Of a stretch of DNA of 53,141 bases, positions 40,882 through 48,841 are shown in pieces. Each line of letters opens with the position of its first letter. Position 1 is the stretch's first letter. The position numbers and the translations under genes are program-made. The notes under the pieces were generated by a model. That model did not search any database. It had not been told where the DNA came from and saw only the letters and a list, made by a program, of their open reading frames with translations. The stretch spans positions 1-53,141 of the forward strand of contig NZ_JBQCHS010000027.1 of assembly GCF_051954455.1 (NCBI RefSeq). Reading direction: 5' to 3'. The DNA is from Pseudolysinimonas sp051954455. GTDB taxonomy: Bacteria > Actinomycetota > Actinomycetes > Actinomycetales > Microbacteriaceae.

Positions 40882-41412
40882 ATGACCTCCACCATCGAGA
40901 CCACCCCGGACGTCGAGCGCACCCGCCGCGAGAATGCGGAGCACGGCTTCACCGCTTCGCGCACCTTGACCGACTCGCTGCAGGCGGTGCTCGTCGACCT
41001 GATCGAGCTGGCCAACCAGGGCAAGCAGGCGCACTGGAACCTGGTCGGACCGAACTTCCGCGACCTGCACCTCCAGCTCGACGAGGTCATCGACGCGGCC
41101 CGTACCTTCGCCGACGAGGTGGCCGAGCGCATGCGCGCCCTGCACGCGACGCCGGACGGCCGCAGCGGCGTCGTGTCGTCGCAGACGACCCTCGAGGAGT
41201 TCCCGGGCGGCGAGGTCCTCACCATCGACACCGCCGACATGATCACCGCGCGCATCGAGTCGGCGGTCGCGACCTGTCGGCGCGTGCACGACGACGTCGA
41301 CGACGAGGACCCGACGAGCGCCGACCTGCTGCACGAGATCATCGCGAAGCTCGAGCAGTTCGCGTGGATGATCAGCGCCGAGCACCGACGCCCGAAGGGG
41401 TCCGCGGCGTGA
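40882..41412 (+). CDS. dps: Dps-family DNA-binding ferritin-like protein
   Basis: This 176-residue protein is a Dps/starvation-induced ferritin homologue that stores iron, detoxifies peroxide and may coat DNA. The ferroxidase ligands are in QGKQAHWNLVGPNFRDLHLQ and LDEVIDAARTFADEVAERMR, the characteristic H...D...E arrangement at the dimer interface. Helix 4 ends EIIAKLEQFAWMISAEHRR. Start ATG 40882 is preferred because of the nearby -10. Its stop overlaps the start of a PNPOx-like stress protein. Confidence 0.93.
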   Translation: MTSTIETTPDVERTRRENAEHGFTASRTLTDSLQAVLVDLIELANQGKQAHWNLVGPNFRDLHLQLDEVIDAARTFADEVAERMRALHATPDGRSGVVSSQTTLEEFPGGEVLTIDTADMITARIESAVATCRRVHDDVDDEDPTSADLLHEIIAKLEQFAWMISAEHRRPKGSAA

Positions 41413-41897
41413 GCGCCGCGACCGCGGAGGAACTCGAGGCGGTCACCGCGATCCTCTCGGCGGGACGCACCGCGGCGGTCACCACGCGCACCGTCGAGGG
41501 CGCCCTGCACAGCCGCCCGCTCGCACTTCTCGACGACGAGTTCGACGGGGTCCTCCGCTTCTTCACCCAGGACCCGAGCGCGAAGACCGCCCAGATCGCC
41601 GCGCACCCCGAGGTCAACGTGTCGGTCGGCGACGGCAAGGGCTGGCTCTCGCTCGCCGGGATCGCCACGGTGACGCACGACCCGCAGCTGCTCGACCGCT
41701 ACTGGAACCCGTGGGCGGACTCCTACTTCGACGGTGGACGCGAGGACCCGACCGCGGCCCTGCTGGAGGTCGAGGTGGGGTCGTTCGAGTACTGGGACCT
41801 CCGCAAGCCGGCGATCGCGCAGCTCTTCGAGGTGGTGAAGGGCATCGTCACGAAGTCGGAGCCGGACCTGGGAGAGACGCGCGCGGCGGACGTGTAG
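41409..41897 (+). CDS. Pyridoxamine 5'-phosphate oxidase-family (general stress) protein
   Basis: This 162-residue protein has the flavin-binding split-barrel fold: TAAVTTRTVEGALHSRPLAL, GVLRFFTQDPSAKTAQI, VNVSVGDGKGWLSLAGIATV, and RYWNPWADSYFDGGREDP, a run typical of general-stress-protein-26-like members. It probably binds FMN, F420 or haem; the reaction is unknown. Start GTG 41409 overlaps the dps stop (GTGA), so the two are co-expressed, which fits an oxidative-stress role. Confidence 0.85.
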   Translation: MSAATAEELEAVTAILSAGRTAAVTTRTVEGALHSRPLALLDDEFDGVLRFFTQDPSAKTAQIAAHPEVNVSVGDGKGWLSLAGIATVTHDPQLLDRYWNPWADSYFDGGREDPTAALLEVEVGSFEYWDLRKPAIAQLFEVVKGIVTKSEPDLGETRAADV

Positions 41898-41910
41898 GAC
41901 TCCGCCGACA

Positions 41911-41943
41911 GGTCTCGATACGCGGCTTCGCCGCTACTCGACC
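41911..41943. repeat. REP-like palindrome copy 2, supplies a stop codon
   Basis: GGTCTCGATACGCG-GCTTCGC-CGCTACTCGACC is an imperfect palindrome with the same core as the copy at 31879-31901. The stop codon of the minus-strand YbaK-domain gene (41936-41934) lies in its right arm. Confidence 0.8.
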
Positions 41944-42479
41944 CGCGGGGTCGCGAGTCCCGGGATCACCCGGGCGCCGGGCAGTGCGGCCAGGACCGCG
42001 CCCGGCGCCTCGATCTTGCTCGTGCGGAGCCCCGAGCCGACGATCGCGGCGGGAAGTGACGGGATCCGGTCGTCGACGAGCAGCGCCCACTCCGCGGGCA
42101 GGCCGATCGGGGTGATGCCGCCGTACTCCATCCCGCTCAAGGCGACCGCGTCCTCCATCGGGGCGAAGCTCGCCCGGCGGGCGTCGAGCAGCCGGCGGAC
42201 CACGCCGTTCACGTCGAGCCGTGTCGTCGCGAGCACGACGCAGGCCGCGTGGCGGACGACGTCGCCGCGTCGTCCCGCGACGACGACGCAGTTGGCGGAG
42301 ACGTCGAGTCCGACGCCGTAGACCGCGCAGAACGCGGCCGTGTCGGCGAGGCCGGGGTCGATCGAGGCGACCCGCACGGCGGCCGCGGCATCGCCCAGGT
42401 CACGCAGCGCCGCGGCGACGGGCGGCGCGAGGAGCTCGGGGCGGCTGAGCGCGGGCTGGAGATCGAGGACCGGGGCCAT
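41934..42479 (-). CDS. YbaK/EbsC-domain protein (aminoacyl-tRNA deacylase-like)
   Basis: This 181-residue protein carries a YbaK/aminoacyl-tRNA-synthetase-associated domain: NCVVVAGRRGDVVRHAACVV, ARRASFAPMEDAVALSGMEY, then GGITPIGLPAEWALLVDD and AAIVGSGLRTSKIEAP. Members edit mischarged tRNA (for example Cys-tRNA-Pro or Ala-tRNA-Pro). The C-terminal TPRVE and the TAG stop lie within a REP-like palindrome. No ribosome site is obvious before ATG 42479. It is divergent from the DHA2 transporter. Confidence 0.85.
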   Translation of the reverse strand: MAPVLDLQPALSRPELLAPPVAAALRDLGDAAAAVRVASIDPGLADTAAFCAVYGVGLDVSANCVVVAGRRGDVVRHAACVVLATTRLDVNGVVRRLLDARRASFAPMEDAVALSGMEYGGITPIGLPAEWALLVDDRIPSLPAAIVGSGLRTSKIEAPGAVLAALPGARVIPGLATPRVE

Positions 42480-42519
42480 CGGATCATTCTCGCCGTGCGG
42501 AGACAGCCTCCGGATCGGC

Positions 42520-42525
42520 TAATAT
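42520..42525 (+). promoter_or_regulatory. Candidate -10 of the DHA2 transporter gene
   Basis: TAATAT, an AT-rich hexamer unusual in this GC-rich DNA, lies 67 bases before the start, with GCTAA repeated at 42518-42522 and 42536-42540. A regulator could bind the repeat, but none is encoded next to it. Confidence 0.4.
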
Positions 42526-42592
42526 CATTGCGTTCGCTAACGATCTGGGAGCTCAGCGTCGAGACCCGAGACCCGTCCCGGAAGGTTCCCTC

Positions 42593-44392
42593 GTGTCCAG
42601 CACCACCGCCGCCAAGCCCCGCTCCGGCATGTTCCACAAGGATCACCCGCGCTACAAGTGGATCGCCCTGAGCAACACCACCCTCGGCATGCTCATGGCC
42701 ACCATCAACGGCTCGATCGTGCTCATCTCGCTGCCGGCGATCTTCCAGGGCATCAAGCTCGACCCGCTCGACCCCAACAGCACGAGCTATCTGCTCTGGA
42801 TGCTGATGGGCTTCATCCTCGTCACCGCCGTGCTCGTCGTGAGCTTCGGCCGGCTCGGCGACCTCTACGGCCGGGTGCGGATCTACAACATCGGCTTCAT
42901 CGTCTTCACGATCGCGGCGATCCTCTGCACGATCGATCCGTTCACCGGCGGCGCGGGGGCGCTGTGGCTGATCGGCTGGCGCATCGTGCAGGCGGTCGGC
43001 GGCTCGATGCTGTTCGCGAACTCCACCGCGATCCTCACCGACGCCTTCCCCGCGAACCGCCGCGGCTTCGCGCTCGGGATCAACCAGATCGCGGCGCTCG
43101 CCGGCACCTTCCTCGGCCTCATCCTCGGCGGCGTGCTCGCCGTGGTCGACTGGCACCTGGTCTTCGCCGTCAGCATCCCGTTCGGGATCATCGGGGCCGT
43201 CTGGTCGATCGTGTCGCTCCACGAGGTGGGCGCCCGCGGCACGGGACGCATCGACTGGTGGGGCAACATCCTCTTCGCGGTCGGACTGCTCGCCCTCCTC
43301 ATCGGCATCACCTACGGCATCCAGCCGTACGGCGACTCGTCGACCGGCTGGACCAACCCGTGGGTGCTCGGCGGGATCATCGGCGGCGTCATCGTGCTCG
43401 TCGGCTTCGTGGTGCTCGAGCACTACGTCGCCGACCCGATGTTCAACCTCAAACTGTTCCGGATCCGCGCGTTCACCTTCGGCAACCTCGCCGGCCTGCT
43501 CGCGTCGATCGGCCGCGGCGGCCTGCAGTTCATGCTGATCATCTGGCTGCAGGGCATCTGGCTGCCGCTGCACGGCTACAGCTACGAGTCGACGCCGCTC
43601 TGGGCCGGCATCTACCTGCTGCCCCTGACCGTCGGATTTCTCGTCGCCGGTCCGATCTCCGGCACCCTCTCCGACCGGATCGGCGCGCGCCCGCTCGCCA
43701 CCGGCGGCCTGCTCGTCGTCGCGGTCACGTTCGTGCTGCTGCTCGTGATCCCGGTCGACTTCGACTACTGGACCTTCGCCATCCTGATCTTCTTCAACGG
43801 GGTCGGCTCGGGGATGTTCGCGGCGCCGAACCGCACGGCGATCATGAACGCGGTGCCGGCTGCCCAGCGCGGGGCCGCCTCCGGCATGACCGGCACGTTC
43901 CAGAACGCGGGCAACTCGCTCTCGATCGGCATCTTCTTCTCGCTCATGATCGGCGGGCTCGCGAGCACGCTCCCGGCCGCGCTGTCGAAGGGGCTCGCCG
44001 CGCACCACGTGCCGGCGGCGGCCGTGCATGCGGCGGCGCAGATCCCGCCGGTCGGCAACCTGTTCGCGGCGTTCCTCGGCATCAACCCGATCGCGGCGCT
44101 TCTCCAGCAGCTGCACGTCGAGTCGGCTCTGCCGGCGGCCGACCTCAAGGTGCTCGAGGGCAAGGAGTTCTTCCCGTCGCTGATCTCGGATCCCTTCCAC
44201 TCCGGGCTGTTCGTCGTCTTCATCGCGGCGGCGATCATGTCGGTGATCGGGGCGATCGCCTCCGCGGTCATGGGGGGCAAGTACCTGCACGAGACCGGCT
44301 CCGTCGCCACCGTCGAGACGACGCGCTCCGGCCGGCCCCGCACCGAGTCGACCGAGACCGTCGACCCCGCGCAGGCGCTCAGCGACGTCTGA
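42593..44392 (+). CDS. MFS drug-exporter-type transporter (DHA2, 14 TM)
   Basis: This 599-residue membrane protein is a DHA2-family proton antiporter. NTTLGMLMATINGSIVLISL with PAIFQGI is the motif-D1 helix, SFGRLGDLYGRVRIY is motif A, and LIGWRIVQAVGGSMLFANS and ALGINQIAALAGTFLGLILG correspond to helices 4 and 5. There are about 14 hydrophobic segments and a Thr/Glu-rich tail. GGAAGG lies eight bases before GTG 42593. Likely an exporter of toxic organics; the substrate is not inferable. It converges on the ABC permease gene with a 12-base gap. Confidence 0.9.
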   Translation: MSSTTAAKPRSGMFHKDHPRYKWIALSNTTLGMLMATINGSIVLISLPAIFQGIKLDPLDPNSTSYLLWMLMGFILVTAVLVVSFGRLGDLYGRVRIYNIGFIVFTIAAILCTIDPFTGGAGALWLIGWRIVQAVGGSMLFANSTAILTDAFPANRRGFALGINQIAALAGTFLGLILGGVLAVVDWHLVFAVSIPFGIIGAVWSIVSLHEVGARGTGRIDWWGNILFAVGLLALLIGITYGIQPYGDSSTGWTNPWVLGGIIGGVIVLVGFVVLEHYVADPMFNLKLFRIRAFTFGNLAGLLASIGRGGLQFMLIIWLQGIWLPLHGYSYESTPLWAGIYLLPLTVGFLVAGPISGTLSDRIGARPLATGGLLVVAVTFVLLLVIPVDFDYWTFAILIFFNGVGSGMFAAPNRTAIMNAVPAAQRGAASGMTGTFQNAGNSLSIGIFFSLMIGGLASTLPAALSKGLAAHHVPAAAVHAAAQIPPVGNLFAAFLGINPIAALLQQLHVESALPAADLKVLEGKEFFPSLISDPFHSGLFVVFIAAAIMSVIGAIASAVMGGKYLHETGSVATVETTRSGRPRTESTETVDPAQALSDV

Positions 44393-44404
44393 GCGGCCCG
44401 GCCG

Positions 44405-45250
44405 TCAGCTCAGTATGTCCTTGGTGAGGAAGCGCCAGACGGCCAGCCCGCCGAACACGACGACGTAGCCGAGCTGCAGCCACCCGTTCTGGGCGAACGA
44501 GTCCCAGACGAGCGGGGCGCGGAGGAGATCGCCGAAGCCGAGCCAGTAGTGGCTCGGCAGCCAGGCGTGGATCGCGTCGAGCTGGGGGAGCGCGTCCGCG
44601 ATCTGGGACGCCCCGGCGAGTACGACCGTCGCGGCCATCGCGCCGACCGGGATGGTGGTGAGGGTGGAGATGAAGAGCCCGATCGCGCAGAGCCCGGACA
44701 TCGAGAGCACGACGTAGAGCACGAGGAGCGCGGCGCGGCCCGCGAACTCGGCCGGGCCGATCGTCTCGCCGGAGAGCAGGACCACGTCGCCGACGGGGAA
44801 CAGGGCGGCGCCGCTCGCGACGCCGGCGAGCACGATCACCGCCGTCGCCGCGGCCGTGAACGCGAGCGCGCCGACGTACTTGACGACGAGCAGCCGGAGC
44901 CGGCCGACCGGCGCGATGAGGAGCGCGCGCAGGGTGCCGAGGGACGCCTCGCCCGCGATCGTGTCGCCGGCCACGACGCCGATCGTGAGCGGCAGGAAGA
45001 GCGGGATCGACGCCACGAGCGCCGTGAACGACACGAAGAGCCCGTTCTGGGTGATGTCGGCGAGGAACGCGGGGCCCCGTCCGGACGAGCCGGCGCCGGT
45101 CACCCGCACGGCGACGGCGATGAGGATCGGCACGAGCGCGAGCGCGCCGAGCATCGCGATCGTGCGTCGGCGGCGGAACAGGGTCGCGAGCTCCGAGCCG
45201 AGGAGCGCGACGGGGCGCGGTACGCTCGTCCGCGCGTCAGCCGGCGACAT
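44405..45250 (-). CDS. ABC-2-type transporter permease
   Basis: This 281-residue protein has six hydrophobic segments (about residues 30-48, 75-97, 125-147, 168-195, 200-220, 255-272) in the ABC-2 pattern, beginning LLGSELATLFRRRRTIAMLG and with GDTIAGEASLGTLRALLIAP, the loop typical of NosY/NatB-like permeases. The ATG overlaps the end of the ATPase gene by 14 bases. It works with that ATPase and probably with the LolA-like protein at the head of the operon. Substrate unknown. Confidence 0.88.
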   Translation of the reverse strand: MSPADARTSVPRPVALLGSELATLFRRRRTIAMLGALALVPILIAVAVRVTGAGSSGRGPAFLADITQNGLFVSFTALVASIPLFLPLTIGVVAGDTIAGEASLGTLRALLIAPVGRLRLLVVKYVGALAFTAAATAVIVLAGVASGAALFPVGDVVLLSGETIGPAEFAGRAALLVLYVVLSMSGLCAIGLFISTLTTIPVGAMAATVVLAGASQIADALPQLDAIHAWLPSHYWLGFGDLLRAPLVWDSFAQNGWLQLGYVVVFGGLAVWRFLTKDILS

Positions 45251-46187
45251 CGAAGCCCTCTCCGGTGAGCGCGACGAAGCGGTCCTCGAGCGTGTCGCCC
45301 TCGACGGCGACGCCGCGGACGCGGACGCCGTGCTCGACGAGCGCCCGGACGAGATCCTCGATCGCGGTCGCGGGCTCGAGCTCCGCGGTGACGCCGTCCG
45401 GGCCGGGGCTCGCGACGACGCCGTGGGCGCCGAGGGTCGCGGCGGCCTCGGCTGGGTCCGGGGTCCGGATCACGAGATGCGTCCGCGTCGCGCGCCGGAG
45501 TTCGTCGAGGGCGCCCTGCGCGACGAGCCGGCCCGCGCGCATGACGGCCGCGTGCGTGCACACCTGCTCGATCTCCGCGAGCAGGTGGCTCGAGACGAAG
45601 ACGGTGGTGCCGTCGGCGGCGAGCGACCGGATGAGCGTCCGCACCTCTCGCGTGCCCTGCGGGTCGAGGCCGTTCGTCGGCTCGTCGAGCACGAGCAGCT
45701 CCCGGGGTGCGAGGAGCGCCGCGGCGAGCCCGAGCCGCTGCTTCATCCCGAGCGAGTAGGCCCCGGCGCGCTTGCCGGCCGCCGCGCCCAGACCGACGCG
45801 GTCGAGCGCGGCGTCGACGCGAGCGCGGCGGGTGCGCGAGGACGTGCCGGGGTCGGCCGCATCGAGCCGGTGCAGGTTGCCGCGCCCGGAGAGGAACGGG
45901 TAGATCGCCGGCGACTCCACGAGCGCGCCGACGCGCGGGAGCACCGAGGCCAGCGCGCGAGGCATCGGCTCGCCGAGCACCTGGATCTCGCCGGTCGTCG
46001 GGCGCGCGAGCCCCAGAAGCATCCGGATGGTCGTCGTCTTGCCGGAGCCGTTCGGGCCGAGGAAGCCGAACACGGCGCCCCGGGGGACATCGAGGTCGAG
46101 CCCGTCGACCGCCTGCTGGTGACCGAAGCGCTTGCCGAGCCCCGAGGTCCGGATGGCCGCGTCCGGGGGCGCGGCCGGTGCGCTCAC
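45237..46187 (-). CDS. ABC transporter ATP-binding protein
   Basis: This 316-residue ATPase has Walker A GFLGPNGSGKTTTIRMLLGL (residues about 42-61), signature YSLGMKQRLGLAAALL, Walker B LLVLDEPTNGLDPQG and switch His in FVSSHLLAEIEQV. The C-terminal 100 residues match the accessory region of CcmA/NatA-type exporters. GTG 46187 overlaps the stop of the LolA-like gene (GTGA). It energises the ABC-2 permease encoded next. Confidence 0.93.
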   Translation of the reverse strand: MSAPAAPPDAAIRTSGLGKRFGHQQAVDGLDLDVPRGAVFGFLGPNGSGKTTTIRMLLGLARPTTGEIQVLGEPMPRALASVLPRVGALVESPAIYPFLSGRGNLHRLDAADPGTSSRTRRARVDAALDRVGLGAAAGKRAGAYSLGMKQRLGLAAALLAPRELLVLDEPTNGLDPQGTREVRTLIRSLAADGTTVFVSSHLLAEIEQVCTHAAVMRAGRLVAQGALDELRRATRTHLVIRTPDPAEAAATLGAHGVVASPGPDGVTAELEPATAIEDLVRALVEHGVRVRGVAVEGDTLEDRFVALTGEGFDVAG

Positions 46188-47245
46188 TGCGCGGCGGCCT
46201 GCAGCGTCGAGACCGGCACGGCCCCGGCCAGCACGCGGCCGTCGTCGGTGAACAGGACCGTGACGAGCGACGTCTGCAGGGCGCGACCACCGGGCACCGA
46301 CGTGGTCAGCTCGCCGAACAGCGCGTTGCCGGTCACACTCGACGGGAGCTTCGCCGACGGGAGCGTCACGACGCTCGCCCAGCCGCTGCCGCTCACCGTC
46401 GGGCGCGGCGCGGCGGCGTCGTTCGAGAGGTGATCGGGCTTCATACCGTGGCGGGCGGAGGACAGGTCCTTCGTCGTCACCTTGGCGCCCTTCGGCGGGG
46501 TGAAGGAGAACAGCGAGGCGCTCGGCTTCGAGAACGAGACGTCCGTGAAGCCCACCGAGACGGCGTCGGCGGACTGGCCGCGCGCGTCGACGGCGAGCTT
46601 CAACGGCACGCCGGTGGCGCGATCCACCGAGACCACGACCTTGGCCACGAGCGTCTGGTCGGTCTTCGGCGTGAGCACGAGCCGGTCGACCGAGCGGCCG
46701 GCGACCGACGAGCCGGTGGTCACCGTCACGGTCGAACTCTTCTGCACGGCCGCGAGCAGCCGCTTCGCGAGGTCGGACGGCGTCGTGGGCGCCGGGCTCT
46801 CGGACTTCCGCGACGGGAGGAGCACGTGCTCGGCCGTCTTGGCCTTCGAGTCCCAGATCCAGACCGACGAGCCGTCGCGCACGATGTCGCGCTCGGCCAG
46901 CTGGTCGAGCACCTGCACCCGCTGGCGACTGGTCCCGTCGACGTAGACCTTCGCCGTGTGGGGCGCCGTCACGAGATCGAGGATCCCGCTCTCGCTCGAG
47001 GAGGGGGCGCCCGGGCCGGTCGTCGGCAGCTGGGGCAGCCCCAGGTCGGAGGTCTGCTGGATCGTGCCGGAGTAGGAGGCCGAGCCGCTCTTGGCGATCT
47101 TGGCGAGCACCTGCTGCGCGGTGGGCGTCTCGGTGCGGGAGGCCGGGGCGGCCTGGGCGGGCACCGCGAGGGTGCCGACGAGGACGGCTGCCGGGATCGC
47201 GACCCCGAGGGCCAGGGCGGGGAGAGTACGGAAGTTCGTGTGCAT
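46184..47245 (-). CDS. LolA-like secreted protein linked to an ABC exporter
   Basis: This 353-residue protein has a signal peptide (FRTLPALALGVAIPAAVLVG, cleavage near AQA-AP at residue 32). The mature part starts PTAQQVLAKIAKSGSASYSG and continues with alternating beta-strand segments such as VYVDGTSRQRVQVLDQLAER and VTTGSSVAGRSVDRLVLTPK, then VKVVVSVDRATGVPLKLAVD-like strands. This is the pattern of LolA/outer-membrane-lipoprotein-carrier-like half-barrels in actinobacteria. There is no lipobox. AAGAGGTGAT precedes ATG 47245. It is first in an overlapping operon with an ATPase and a permease. Confidence 0.75.
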   Translation of the reverse strand: MHTNFRTLPALALGVAIPAAVLVGTLAVPAQAAPASRTETPTAQQVLAKIAKSGSASYSGTIQQTSDLGLPQLPTTGPGAPSSSESGILDLVTAPHTAKVYVDGTSRQRVQVLDQLAERDIVRDGSSVWIWDSKAKTAEHVLLPSRKSESPAPTTPSDLAKRLLAAVQKSSTVTVTTGSSVAGRSVDRLVLTPKTDQTLVAKVVVSVDRATGVPLKLAVDARGQSADAVSVGFTDVSFSKPSASLFSFTPPKGAKVTTKDLSSARHGMKPDHLSNDAAAPRPTVSGSGWASVVTLPSAKLPSSVTGNALFGELTTSVPGGRALQTSLVTVLFTDDGRVLAGAVPVSTLQAAAQ

Positions 47246-47363
47246 GCGGATCACCTCTTGCGTCCCCGGAAGAGTACGTCCGCATGCCGGTGGTTGGCTG
47301 TACTCCGCTGGGATGATTCCTGCGGCTCCGCGATCCCGCCCGTCGGGGTGGAGGATGGGCAGG

Positions 47364-47804
47364 ATGATCTCCACCGCGCTCGCCCAGCGGCTCCGCGATG
47401 CCGGCCTCCACTGGGCGCCGGTGTCGGGCGACGTCTTCCAGCTCGCGCCGGGCGCGGGCACCGGCGCGGACGGCGAGCTGGAGGGCGACCTGTTCACGGT
47501 CAGCGACATGACGATCGAGGCGCACGTCTATCCCACGGGCACGATCCTCGGGTTCAACGGCACGACCGAGTGGGCTCTCGACTCCGTCGCGCTCGAGGAC
47601 GCGCTGTGGCTGCCGCGCGAGGATCAGCTGCGGGACCTCCTGCAGAGCACGTTCCGTTCCCTCGACCGCCTCGAGGGCGGAGGTGCGGTGTCGTACCGGG
47701 TGCGCGTGGAGCGCGCGGGAGAGCAGCGAGAGTTCGCGAGCGACGATCCCGCCGAGGCCTACGGGCTGGCTGTGCTGGAGCTGGTGCTGGCGTCGCGCGA
47801 CTGA
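47364..47804 (+). CDS. Conserved hypothetical protein (sometimes mislabelled CpaE)
   Basis: This 146-residue protein reads MISTALAQRLRDAGLHWAPV, SGDVFQLA, VSDMTIEAHVYPTGTILGFN, GTTEWALDSV, EDALWLPREDQLRDLLQSTF, then a strand RYRVRVERAGEQREF and a C-terminal helix. I recall related actinobacterial proteins carrying the label pilus assembly protein CpaE, which the sequence does not support: it has no ATPase motif. ATG 47364 is chosen because GGAGG lies nine bases upstream. Function unknown. Confidence 0.6.
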   Translation: MISTALAQRLRDAGLHWAPVSGDVFQLAPGAGTGADGELEGDLFTVSDMTIEAHVYPTGTILGFNGTTEWALDSVALEDALWLPREDQLRDLLQSTFRSLDRLEGGGAVSYRVRVERAGEQREFASDDPAEAYGLAVLELVLASRD

Positions 47805-47924
47805 CCCGCACGGCGGATGAGCACCCTCACCGCTGGCAATCGGCTCGGAGGCGGGCCCGCCTCCCGACCGGCCTGCCTACCCTCCTGGCATCGGCTCCCG
47901 AAGCCGCTCATCCAGGAGGTCACC

Positions 47925-48128
47925 ATGGGACTGCTCGACGACGCGAAGGACACCGCCGAGACGGCCGGCCGCAAGCTCGGCGACGCGGTGGACGACGCCA
48001 AGGACCGCCTCGGCGACAAGGTCGACGAGGCGCATGCCGACGCCGAGGTGAAGCACGCGGAGCGCGAGCGCGACGCGGTGCACGCCAAGAACGACGTCAA
48101 GGAGAAGCTCCGCGGCGACGACGCCTGA
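47925..48128 (+). CDS. Small charged amphipathic-helix (LEA/CsbD-like) protein
   Basis: This 67-residue protein starts MGLLDDAKDTAETAGRKLGD and continues AVDDAKDRLGDKVDEAHADA, then KHAERERDAVHAKNDVKEKL. Repeats of the form (D/V)DDAKDxxG and high Asp/Lys/Ala content predict one or more amphipathic helices, as in late-embryogenesis-abundant or CsbD-like stress proteins. AGGAGGTCACC gives a strong ribosome site and fixes the start. It has no membrane segment or cysteine. The role is inferred to be stress-related at most. Confidence 0.65.
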   Translation: MGLLDDAKDTAETAGRKLGDAVDDAKDRLGDKVDEAHADAEVKHAERERDAVHAKNDVKEKLRGDDA

Positions 48129-48162
48129 CCCGCAGCGCGGCCGCTGCCGCCCGTGACATGAT

Positions 48163-48172
48163 TGACGCGTCA
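48163..48172. promoter_or_regulatory. TGACGCGTCA palindrome before the FMN reductase gene
   Basis: A perfect 10-bp palindrome lies 24 bases before the start codon, just upstream of the GGAGGAG ribosome site. It is a candidate operator; no regulator gene is adjacent. Confidence 0.35.
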
Positions 48173-48196
48173 TCTAAACGGAGGAGCGTCACCGCC

Positions 48197-48751
48197 ATGC
48201 GGCTCATGATCATCATCGGCAGCGTCCGCCCGGGCCGGGTGGGCCTCCCCATCGCCCGCTGGGTGGAGTCGGTCGCGCGCGAACGCGACGGGATCGAGAT
48301 CGACGTCGTCGATCTGGCCGAGCTGGGGCTGCCCCTCATGGACGAGCCGAATCATCCTCGCCTGCAGCGATACACGAAGCCGCACACCCTGGCGTGGAGC
48401 CGGCGCGTGGCGTCCGCCGATGCCATCATCCTCGTGACCCCGGAGTACAACTACAGCTACTCCCCGGCGCTCAAGAACGCGCTCGACTATCTGCACCGCG
48501 AGTGGTGGCGCAAGCCGGTCGCCTTCGTCAGCTACGGGGGTGTCTCCGGCGGTACCCGCGGGGTCGTCGCGCTCACCGTCGTCGTCGGCGCCCTCGGCAT
48601 GGTTCGGACGGGTGCCTCGGTCGAGATCAACTTCGCGGCGCCGCGCGTCCAGGACGGGGTGTTCTCCCCGAACGAGAAGGAGAGCGCGATCCTCGGGCAC
48701 GTGCTGGACGAACTCGGACCGCTTTCGGAGGCGCTCGCCCCTCTGCGCTGA
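48197..48751 (+). CDS. NADPH-dependent FMN reductase-family protein
   Basis: This 184-residue flavodoxin-like oxidoreductase has the FMN phosphate loop IIIGSVRPGRVGLPIARWV (residues about 5-23), the segment VTPEYNYSYSPALKNALDYL (about 80-99) typical of NAD(P)H:FMN/quinone reductases, and FVSYGGVSGGTRGV. GGAGGAG lies about ten bases before ATG 48197. It may reduce free flavin, quinones or azo compounds. A globin gene follows 90 bases later, but a good -10 lies between, so they are probably separate units. Confidence 0.88.
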   Translation: MRLMIIIGSVRPGRVGLPIARWVESVARERDGIEIDVVDLAELGLPLMDEPNHPRLQRYTKPHTLAWSRRVASADAIILVTPEYNYSYSPALKNALDYLHREWWRKPVAFVSYGGVSGGTRGVVALTVVVGALGMVRTGASVEINFAAPRVQDGVFSPNEKESAILGHVLDELGPLSEALAPLR

Positions 48752-48790
48752 TCGGGCCGGAAGCCGTCCCCCATTCTGGGGACCGCGGCG

Positions 48791-48796
48791 TATACT
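48791..48796 (+). promoter_or_regulatory. -10 element before the globin-like gene
   Basis: TATACT closely matches the sigma-70-type -10 consensus and lies 46 bases before ATG 48842. No convincing -35 hexamer was seen. Confidence 0.5.
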
Positions 48797-48841
48797 GGGT
48801 TCTCACAGGTGGCGCCGAGGTGCGCCGCTCGAGAGGACCGC

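Noticed and set aside
47364..47804. CpaE pilus-assembly ATPase
   Set aside because: The product has no Walker motif and is too short; the label seems to be a misannotation of this family.
45707..48196. Long upstream extension of the FMN reductase frame
   Set aside because: It crosses genes on the other strand and other frames; a ribosome site and the flavodoxin N-terminus fix the start at 48197.
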